Source of the DNA: an uncultured Pseudomonadota bacterium
Lineage (GTDB): Bacteria > Myxococcota > UBA796
DNA: 9,592 nt
Reading direction: 5' to 3'
Assembly: GCA_913040875.1 (NCBI GenBank)
Contig: CAJWHX010000102.1
Location: 1-9,592, forward strand
The notes under the pieces are model-generated. The model saw only the letters and a list, made by a program, of their open reading frames with translations, did no database searches and was not told the origin of the DNA. A program made the position numbers and the translations under genes. Of this stretch, positions 1 to 5,857 are shown one piece after another. Position 1 is the stretch's first letter. Each line of letters opens with the position of its first letter.

Positions 1-607
1 TGGCGGACCCCCTTGGGTCCCTCTGAGCGCCACTTGGGTAGTCACCAGACCGGTCGTGGCACCATTCCCACACGTTGCCCAACATGTCGTAGAGCCCAAA
101 GGTGTTGGGTTTCTTCTTCCCGACTGGGTGGGTCTTGTCGCCACTGTTGCCATCGTACCAGGCCACAGCGTCCAGTTTGCCGTAGCGCGCACCTTTGGTG
201 CCGCCGCGGGCCGCGTACTCCCACTCGGCCTCTGTCGGTAGGCGACCACCTTTCCATTTGCAGTAAGCGTCAGCTTCATACCACGTTACCGCGACGACTG
301 GGTGCTCATCTCCTCGGCCGGCACGTCTATGGGTTGCTCCAGCTCCGTCAGCGTTTTCTGTTCGCCATCGTAAGCCTGGAGTACTCCAATAAGTGTTGTC
401 ATTCCATCCGTCCGCCACAAATTGTTCAAAGGCCTGAATGCTCACTTCTGTGAGATCTATTTTGTATGGAGAGAGGGTGACAACGTGTGCGGGAGTTTCA
501 TCAGGAGTATTCCCGGATCCCATTGTAAACTTGCTTTCCCCAAAGGATGCAGTGGTATCGGCGTTTGCTGATGACATAAGTGTGGTAAATAAAGTTAAGA
601 ACATCAT
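1..607 (-). CDS. Exported FGE-sulfatase (SUMF1) domain protein, C-terminus beyond left edge
   Basis: About 202 codons are visible on the minus strand. The chosen ATG is the first of two consecutive ATGs (607-605). It starts a signal peptide ending in an AxA-type site (SANA, residues 13-16), so the product is probably periplasmic or secreted. From residue 22 the SUMF1 fold is clear: FTMGSGNTPDETPAH, then YKIDLTEVSIQAFEQF, HPVVAVTWYEADAYC, KGGRLPTEAEWEYAARGG and NTFGLYDMLGNVWEWCHD. Family members include formylglycine-generating enzymes that mature sulfatases, and also many non-FGE proteins (PvdO-type, EgtB-type). The paired catalytic cysteines of true FGE lie further C-terminal and are off the window, so activity cannot be judged. 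No good Shine-Dalgarno precedes the ATG. An in-frame TTG at 652-650 would give a longer signal peptide with Lys and Arg. The first 360 bases (domain core) are about 62% G+C, but 361-600 (N-terminal part) is about 45%. Confidence 0.9.
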   Translation of the reverse strand, partial: MMFLTLFTTLMSSANADTTASFGESKFTMGSGNTPDETPAHVVTLSPYKIDLTEVSIQAFEQFVADGWNDNTYWSTPGLRWRTENADGAGATHRRAGRGDEHPVVAVTWYEADAYCKWKGGRLPTEAEWEYAARGGTKGARYGKLDAVAWYDGNSGDKTHPVGKKKPNTFGLYDMLGNVWEWCHDRSGDYPSGAQRDPRGSA

Positions 608-815
608 GTATATTCTATAACCGATGCAAATTTTAGAAAAAATATTATTCAAATTGTCCGAACATAAATACTTCCATCGTTTGTATATATGCAACAGCAG
701 ATTGTGGTGATTTATGGTCAACTTGCCGCCACATAAAACAAAGGGCTAAATCGACAGTAACGTTGGTTTTCTTTTGTGGACTGTTGTACACTATCTATCA
801 CAAGAGGAACATGAC
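608..815. promoter_or_regulatory. Divergent AT-rich intergenic region with presumed back-to-back promoters
   Basis: This 208-nt stretch separates the minus-strand SUMF1-domain gene from the plus-strand AAA+ operon, so promoters for both should lie here. For the minus gene the best sigma70-like pair I see is CGGACA (660-655) and TAAAAT (635-630), with a long 19-nt spacer. For the plus operon a weak pair is TTGCCG (723-728) and CTAAAT (746-751), with a 17-nt spacer. Neither is convincing alone. The Shine-Dalgarno AGAGGA at 803-808, 7 nt before the ATG at 816, decides the start of the AAA+ gene. No RNA gene or further reading frame is evident. Confidence 0.35.
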
Positions 816-2249
816 ATGGCACAAGATACAACGGAACACAGTAAAAGAAGGTCTGGTACAAAGAAGTCTCCCTATCGAGGTCAAAAAACGATTCATCACA
901 ATGTACTTCGTGCTCTTGGGGTTGTTGGTTGGGAGCATTTAGAAGGGCCTATTTTGGCGGCGCTCGTCACAGAATCTCCGATTTTATTGATTGGAGAACA
1001 TGGAACAGCCAAGTCTATGGTCCTCGAGAGACTGGCAGTAGCATTGGGGGTGACCTTTCGTCACTACAACGCCAGTATTTTGAATTTTGATGATCTAATT
1101 GGCTTTCCGGCTCCAGATGCTGAGGCTGGACGCGTACGATATTTACGTTCAGAATTAGATGCATGGGATGCAGAGGCCATATTTGTGGATGAGATTTCAC
1201 GATGTCGTCCGGATATGCAGAATCGATTGTTTCCACTGATTTACGATCGCAAGCTGCAAGGTGCTGCACTCACAAAATTGAAGTATCGATGGTCTGCTAT
1301 GAATCCACCACCATCAGAGGATGATCCCAATGCCTATTTTGGTTCCTTTGAGTTGGACGCGGCCTTTGCTGACCGATATGACTGGATACTTCGAGTCCCT
1401 ACCAATTTAAGTGCCGACAGCCGTTTGCACATCATCAAGGGAACAACGGTAGAGGAAAATGCGGCTGAACGTCTACATGAGGCGATGCGCATTACCAGAT
1501 CCAAGCTGCACTTGATAGAAGAAATTCATGGTGACAATATTGCGCGATTTTTTGAGAGTTTGTTCATGATTTTGCAGCGCAGACAGTTTGGTGTTTCATA
1601 TCGCCGAATTCGGATGATGTACAAGAATTCGATCGCACTGATTGCAACCGGGTACTATGAGAATATATCGGATGCGCTTTATCGTGCCGTACTGTACAGT
1701 ATGCCGCAAAACACCAATCAGGAGATCAAAGGTTCTCATATTCAACCGTTGATCGGGTTGGCACTCAAGATCCAGTCCATTCCTGTGAATGATATCCGAA
1801 AGCAGCTGCTAGAAGAAACGGATGAGATTAAGCGGGTCGTACTTGCCTTGCAGTCGAAACAACAAGATTTGATCACCGCAACGGTATTGGACTCCTATGC
1901 TTCATTAAAACCAGCGGAGCGTGTGGGGTTGTCGGCACAGCTATTTCCAATCTTAATGGAGTATCACCCAGAGACACCTGCGATTGTATTGATGCAGTTG
2001 GCCGATGATGTGTCTAAAATCCAATCGTTGCAGGCGCACACAGCCCTCATACCAACGCACTCAGAAAAGTACAGGATTGCCCAAAAAATTGTGTCTTCAG
2101 CAGCAATGTTGCGAACAGATCAGGCGTGGATTGAAGATGTTCTATGGGTTGGGTTTGAGCACAGACTGATTGAAACCATTGAAGAAGTGATCAATACTGC
2201 CAGATTTTGTCGTAAGATTATAGGTCTGCTGGCCCCGTTGAAGAAATGA
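816..2249 (+). CDS. MoxR-type AAA+ ATPase
   Basis: This is a 477-aa cytoplasmic ATPase. The Lys/Arg-rich N-terminal tail (residues 1-24) looks disordered. The AAA+ core follows: Walker A GEHGTAKS (60-67), a DDLIGFPAP segment (92-100), Walker B AIFVDE (121-126), sensor-1 Asn163 in SAMNPP, and a likely arginine finger Arg187 in FADRYD. A lid-like SYRRIRMMYKNSIALIATG segment follows, then roughly 150 residues of mainly helical, family-specific C-terminus. MoxR ATPases work with VWA-domain partners as chaperones that remodel or load metal or cofactor into client complexes. The VWA partner here is two genes downstream. ATG 816 is preferred to an in-frame TTG at 774 because AGAGGA sits 7 nt before it. 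The gene is first in a co-directional set; 53 nt separate it from the next gene. The client is unknown. Confidence 0.92.
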   Translation: MAQDTTEHSKRRSGTKKSPYRGQKTIHHNVLRALGVVGWEHLEGPILAALVTESPILLIGEHGTAKSMVLERLAVALGVTFRHYNASILNFDDLIGFPAPDAEAGRVRYLRSELDAWDAEAIFVDEISRCRPDMQNRLFPLIYDRKLQGAALTKLKYRWSAMNPPPSEDDPNAYFGSFELDAAFADRYDWILRVPTNLSADSRLHIIKGTTVEENAAERLHEAMRITRSKLHLIEEIHGDNIARFFESLFMILQRRQFGVSYRRIRMMYKNSIALIATGYYENISDALYRAVLYSMPQNTNQEIKGSHIQPLIGLALKIQSIPVNDIRKQLLEETDEIKRVVLALQSKQQDLITATVLDSYASLKPAERVGLSAQLFPILMEYHPETPAIVLMQLADDVSKIQSLQAHTALIPTHSEKYRIAQKIVSSAAMLRTDQAWIEDVLWVGFEHRLIETIEEVINTARFCRKIIGLLAPLKK

Positions 2250-2302
2250 ATGGGGTGTGGCGGTGTATGGATCACAAGATTGAACGAAACGAGGGGATGT
2301 AA

Positions 2303-2743
2303 ATGATAGAAAAGGGACAAGCATGGCACAACATGAGTGCACCTCCGCGATCTCAGATTCAAGTCGCTCCCAATCGAAAAGGGGGCGCTGTGGTTCGGAT
2401 AGCTGTTCCCGGTGTTTTACAACAAAGTTTGGATTGGAAACAGTACATCATGGACTTTTGTGAAGTGGACACATGGGACAATTTGATTCAATATGCCAAT
2501 GATGCTCTACCAAAGGTTCCTCCATTGCCGCCATTTTTTGTGATGGGCGCCACAAAAATGAAAGCTGAGTACCAACTCGATCCTTTGGTGACGGTTGCAT
2601 TGCTCGCTAGAACAGCTCAAAATTTGTGTTTACTGAATGCCAAGCCCATGTATACGTTCGAGCGACTTAGACAAGGACGAATGCTGAATGATCAGAGAGT
2701 GATACGGCACCTCACCCTATTTCACATTGAGAGGGACATATGA
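2303..2743 (+). CDS. Uncharacterised 146-aa protein of the AAA+/VWA operon
   Basis: I do not recognise this family. The ATG is well supported by GAGGGG at 2291-2296, 6 nt upstream. The stop overlaps the next start as ATGA (2740-2743), so it is probably translationally coupled to the metallopeptidase-VWA gene. The protein is soluble, with no signal peptide or membrane segment. It has a short basic N-terminal segment (PRSQIQVAPNRKGGAVVRIA), an acidic/aromatic middle (DFCEVDTWDNLIQYANDALP), a proline cluster (KVPPLPPFFVMG) and a helical C-terminal half. Its two Cys residues show no metal-site pattern. Because it sits between the ATPase and its presumed VWA partner, I infer an adaptor or client-recognition role. 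Nothing in the sequence proves this. Confidence 0.8.
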   Translation: MIEKGQAWHNMSAPPRSQIQVAPNRKGGAVVRIAVPGVLQQSLDWKQYIMDFCEVDTWDNLIQYANDALPKVPPLPPFFVMGATKMKAEYQLDPLVTVALLARTAQNLCLLNAKPMYTFERLRQGRMLNDQRVIRHLTLFHIERDI

Positions 2744-4131
2744 GCGTATTGAATCGAATCCACAATCTGATCGCTGCGATGCCATATGGTCTTGAGAAGA
2801 TGATATCACTGATGGATATAGAAGAGTCCACAGATGTGAAAACCGCTTGTGTACCAATAGGGGGGCGACCGAAGATCGTCTTGAATCCCGAATATGTCAA
2901 AGAACATTGCGAGACAGACGAGAAACTATATATGCTGATTCAGCATGAACTCCACCACGTACTGTTGGGGCATACGAGACTCTTTAAACGAAGCACTCCG
3001 CAGCACAACATCGCTTTTGATGCGATCATCAATGCCATGCTCTGTAGAGCCAAACCCGAACCAGAATGGACGGCACTCTTTCGAGACAGTTATGCCCATG
3101 ACAAGTTTCCAGAGTGCTTACTTAGACCCCCTGAAAATTTTCCAAACAAGCCAATATTTCCAGAGGGGATGCCGGAGAATGTATGCGCAGTGATTGAATC
3201 CATTTATTACAGTCAATCGGGTACCTTCTTTGATGTCTACGCACTGCTGGTGAAAGTGGTACAAGTGACCATCCCAAAAGACATGGATGCAGAAACCATC
3301 GCAAAACTCTTTGGGAATGGTTCTTTTGGACTCTCGCCAGACTCGGATTTGGTGGCAGATCTATTGGGGAATCACGATGAAGACGCACGAGGATTGGACA
3401 GTCAAGATGACCCAGATTTGTTTGATATAGTCCGCCAAATTGTTGAAGAATGGCCACAGCCACCCACTCCGATAGCAGGTCGTTCACTCAACGATGTGTT
3501 GAAAGATCGAATTGTCAAAAGAGTGGATGTATCAAGACTGATCGTTCGTCAGATGACCGATGCTGTATTGAGTGCAGTGGTCTCTAGAGGGAAAGAGAAG
3601 GGTGGAATATGGGATATTGAATACGAACGCTACCAGCAATTCTTACCAGTCCGTGACCGACGTGCGTTTGCGATGCAACAAGTTGGCGGACTGGTCCCCA
3701 TGTATGTAGCTGAAATTCCCAAGGAGATCTTTTCACGCAACGAAGTGGCGGTATATGTAGATGTGTCTGGCTCTATGGGAGAGTACCCCAATTATTTGAT
3801 TCGTGCTTTGCAAGCCGTACAGCGTAGAGTGAATGTACGAACGTTTGTATTTTCCACTGTTGTAGAAGAAGTCCTCCTAGAAAATGTCGATCGACCATCG
3901 TACCATACCACCGGTGGAACTAGTGGTCTAGTCGTGTGGCGACACATTAGGGAGAATGAGTTTAAATCTGTGGTCGTTCTAACAGATGGCTATGTCGGAA
4001 AGGTGGAACCAGAGTTTCGAGACATGAAAAAAACCGCGAATATTCAATTTTTAATCACACCAGATGGGTGGAAAGAGGATGTGAAGTCCATTTCAAGACG
4101 AAGTCAGATATTGAGAAGTTCTGTAAGTTAA
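2740..4131 (+). CDS. Fused putative zinc metallopeptidase / VWA-domain protein
   Basis: This 463-aa protein resembles the 'predicted metal-dependent peptidase' group (DUF2201-type N-terminal domain plus VWA-like C-terminal domain). The N-terminal domain has HELHHVLLGH (69-78), giving HExxH with a further His78, then NIAFDAIINAML (90-101), the downstream D...N element seen in these families. A linker (about 180-250) is acidic and Gly/Asp-rich. The VWA domain has MIDAS elements DVSGS (341-345), Thr394 in TGGTSG and Asp416 in VVLTDG, so Mg2+-dependent ligand binding looks intact. No signal peptide or membrane segment is visible, so it is cytoplasmic. GAGG at 2731-2734 and the ATGA overlap support the start. 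VWA proteins of this kind partner with MoxR ATPases, as the operon suggests. Proteolytic activity is inferred from the motif only; the metal site could instead be structural. Confidence 0.9.
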   Translation: MSVLNRIHNLIAAMPYGLEKMISLMDIEESTDVKTACVPIGGRPKIVLNPEYVKEHCETDEKLYMLIQHELHHVLLGHTRLFKRSTPQHNIAFDAIINAMLCRAKPEPEWTALFRDSYAHDKFPECLLRPPENFPNKPIFPEGMPENVCAVIESIYYSQSGTFFDVYALLVKVVQVTIPKDMDAETIAKLFGNGSFGLSPDSDLVADLLGNHDEDARGLDSQDDPDLFDIVRQIVEEWPQPPTPIAGRSLNDVLKDRIVKRVDVSRLIVRQMTDAVLSAVVSRGKEKGGIWDIEYERYQQFLPVRDRRAFAMQQVGGLVPMYVAEIPKEIFSRNEVAVYVDVSGSMGEYPNYLIRALQAVQRRVNVRTFVFSTVVEEVLLENVDRPSYHTTGGTSGLVVWRHIRENEFKSVVVLTDGYVGKVEPEFRDMKKTANIQFLITPDGWKEDVKSISRRSQILRSSVS

Positions 4132-4164
4132 ATAACTGATTTTAAATACTATTTTGGAGAAAGT

Positions 4165-5271
4165 ATGAGTAATAATATTTCTGTTTATGTACCCAATCGT
4201 CAAATCGCAGAGTTCATCTTGCCTGGTCATCCAGACAAATTGTGCGATCGAATAGCGGATCGATTGGTGGATGAAGCGTGTGCGAGAGACGTCAAATCTT
4301 TGGTTGGGGTTGAAGTGGCTTTGCATCAGCAAGTTGTCCTGGTCACAGGTTGTATCACCACTGTTCCAGCGATGACTCCATCAGAGGTCGATGCTATCGT
4401 GCGCCAAGTGTTTAGAGATGCTGGTTATGATGAATCTTGGTTGGCTGCGGACTCTTTGCGGATTGATCACGATCTTCGATTGGAGCTGCTCGATGATGAT
4501 TTGCGAGGGCTGAGAAGCATTTCAGACGATCAGGCTATCTGTGTTGGGTATGCCGGTGGTGCTGCTGAAGATCGATATTTACCCAAGGCTCATCGATTGG
4601 CCTATTTGGCCGGTCAGCACATGCTCGCCATTCGTCATCAATATGGGTTGGGACCCGATGGGAAAGTGATCGTAACTTGCGATGGAGAAGAGATTGAACA
4701 AGTGTCCATTTCATTGCATCACCATTCCGATAGCGATCGTCGCGACATCTTCAGAATGGCCTGGGAAGTGGCTCAGTACATTGGTCTTACAGATCCCAAT
4801 AAACTTACCGTGAATGGCGGTGGGGATTTTGATGTGGGGGGCCCATGGGGAGACAATGGACTCTCTGGAAAGAAACTTGTTGTGGATGCCTATGGCCCGC
4901 ACATCAGTATTGGTGGTGGTGCTTGGTCAGGAAAAGACCCTCATAAAATAGATCGTGTGGGTGGTTTGATGGCTCGATATCTAGCACTCTACGCAATCAG
5001 AATGGGGCTTGGTAACGAAGCGCGAGTCACCTTAGGTTGGCACCCAGGTGATGCATCACCATCCTACACCCTTCTAGAAGTGGACGGACAGATTCGGAAA
5101 TGGGGACTTTTGGGACCCGTAGATTGCTCGATTGATGGTGTGTGGTCATTCTTTCGATTGGGTGAAGTGAATTTTGCAGACTATGCGGATGGTTCTTGGT
5201 TCCAGCGTTCCTCACCGTGGGATGTTTTGAATCGAAGCGATAGGATTGAACAGGTGGAACAGAACTCTTGA
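4165..5271 (+). CDS. Divergent S-adenosylmethionine synthetase (MetK) homologue
   Basis: The protein has 368 aa, against about 384 for E. coli MetK. Shared blocks are PGHPDKLCDRIADRLVDEA (20-38), the VEVAL...LVTGCITT strand pair (49-66), DDQAICVGYA (121-130), VGGPWGDNGLSGKKLVVDAYG (224-244) and GGGAWSGKDPHKIDR (250-264). MetK makes S-adenosylmethionine from ATP and methionine. By eye alignment to E. coli, His14, Asp16, Lys17, Glu42, Asp118, Lys165, Asp238, Lys245, Lys265, Lys269 and Asp271 have equivalents here; Arg244 is Lys. Glu55 is replaced by Cys63, and the QSPDI loop with Gln98 is absent; both bind methionine in the E. coli enzyme. It is therefore either a degenerate or altered-substrate paralogue, or a lineage-specific SAM synthetase. 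GGAGA at 4156-4160 sets the start. It lies only 33 nt after the VWA gene, so it is probably in the same operon. Confidence 0.85.
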   Translation: MSNNISVYVPNRQIAEFILPGHPDKLCDRIADRLVDEACARDVKSLVGVEVALHQQVVLVTGCITTVPAMTPSEVDAIVRQVFRDAGYDESWLAADSLRIDHDLRLELLDDDLRGLRSISDDQAICVGYAGGAAEDRYLPKAHRLAYLAGQHMLAIRHQYGLGPDGKVIVTCDGEEIEQVSISLHHHSDSDRRDIFRMAWEVAQYIGLTDPNKLTVNGGGDFDVGGPWGDNGLSGKKLVVDAYGPHISIGGGAWSGKDPHKIDRVGGLMARYLALYAIRMGLGNEARVTLGWHPGDASPSYTLLEVDGQIRKWGLLGPVDCSIDGVWSFFRLGEVNFADYADGSWFQRSSPWDVLNRSDRIEQVEQNS

Positions 5272-5352
5272 TTCGGATGTTTAAGTGTGTTGAACTTGTG
5301 CATTGATCGGTTAGAGTGTGTTGATTTATTCATGAAAACAACTGGAGACACC

Positions 5353-5703
5353 ATGAAATATCTTGTACCAATGATGCTGATGACTGCCTGTGCACCATCA
5401 GAAGACAAATTTGAAGCTGAAACCATTTCCATTACCTGTGAGAAAACTTTTGAATGCACTGCGGAAGAAGACATCGCAGCGGCTCAAGACATGGGCTTTT
5501 GGCCACTTGGAGAAGATGCAGCCGAATGCGTGGAAATTTTAACTGAGAATTCAGAAGACGATTCGGATGATACAGCAGCTACAGGCTTGGTATACAATAA
5601 AGAATATGCCAAAGACTGTTTGGATGCGATGGCAGAGATGTCCTGTGACGACTTCACCAGTGGTTTACCATCTGCTTGTGAAGATGTGTATTCAGAAGAG
5701 TAG
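5353..5703 (+). CDS. Small acidic six-cysteine lipoprotein
   Basis: This 116-aa precursor starts at ATG 5353, chosen because GGAG at 5344-5347 lies 5 nt upstream and the signal peptide begins there (MKYLVPMMLMTAC, lipid Cys13). The mature part is strongly acidic, with a SEDDSDD stretch near residues 67-73, and has six further cysteines: 29, 35, 59, 89, 98 and 109. They are spaced as C-x5-C, then single Cys in an AAECVEIL helix, an AKDCLDAM helix, MSCDDF and SACEDVY. That spacing suggests three disulfides outside the cytoplasm. Small lipoproteins of this style are familiar from Myxococcota-like genomes, but I cannot name a function. It is monocistronic or last in its unit, because a strong terminator follows 20 nt after the stop. 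The in-frame ATG at 5332 (also ahead of 5353) has no comparable ribosome site. Confidence 0.8.
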   Translation: MKYLVPMMLMTACAPSEDKFEAETISITCEKTFECTAEEDIAAAQDMGFWPLGEDAAECVEILTENSEDDSDDTAATGLVYNKEYAKDCLDAMAEMSCDDFTSGLPSACEDVYSEE

Positions 5704-5723
5704 ATCATCCCTCCAATCTGCAT

Positions 5724-5782
5724 AAAGTCTTTGTATTCAGACCTCATAGATTCAAACTTTGAGGTGAATACGAAGGCTTTTT
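5724..5782 (+). terminator. Rho-independent terminator with a long bulged stem
   Basis: The arms are 5724-5746 and 5760-5780, closing a 13-nt loop (5747-5759). The inner stem pairs ACCTCA with TGAGGT. The middle pairs GTATTC with GAATAC after a 2-nt AG bulge on the left arm. The outer 9 pairs join AAAGTCTTT to GAAGGCTTT with two G-U wobbles. That is about 21 base pairs, ending in five T (5778-5782). It ends transcription of the small lipoprotein gene and any read-through from the AAA+/VWA/MetK set. The T-run is only on the plus-strand side, so termination should be directional. Confidence 0.85.
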
Positions 5783-5848
5783 CACTTTTAGAATGGAATT
5801 GGTACCCAGCAGTATACAGAACCGATATACTTGAACAGAATGACCATC

Positions 5849-5854
5849 GGAGGA
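5849..5854 (+). promoter_or_regulatory. Ribosome binding site GGAGGA that decides a non-ATG start
   Basis: GGAGGA is the strongest Shine-Dalgarno in this part of the window. It lies inside the reading frame if ATG 5840 or TTG 5831 is used, but correctly ahead of GTG 5858 and TTG 5861. The 4-nt gap from GGAGG to GTG 5858 matches the spacing seen at the genes starting at 4165 and 5353. Confidence 0.65.
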
Positions 5855-5857
5855 CGT

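Noticed and set aside
13..453. Open plus-strand frame opposite the SUMF1-domain gene
   Set aside because: It is low-complexity Arg/Cys-rich translation antisense to a clearly coding SUMF1 frame, with no ribosome site.
730..778. Possible hairpin between CCACATAAAAC and CTTTTGTGG upstream of the AAA+ gene
   Set aside because: Needs a bulge and a long loop and ends without a T-run; treated as chance similarity.
774..815. Longer N-terminus of the AAA+ ATPase from an in-frame TTG at 774
   Set aside because: No ribosome site precedes it, whereas AGAGGA sits 7 nt before ATG 816 and the extra 14 residues show no family match.
5287..5352. Longer N-terminus of the six-Cys lipoprotein from 5287 or from ATG 5332
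   Set aside because: The signal peptide and GGAG ribosome site both fit ATG 5353; the extension would bury the export signal behind charged residues.
5831..5857. Start of the propeller lipoprotein at TTG 5831 or ATG 5840
   Set aside because: No Shine-Dalgarno precedes either, and GGAGGA lies downstream of both, ahead of GTG 5858/TTG 5861. ATG 5840 remains possible because it would add one Arg to the signal peptide.
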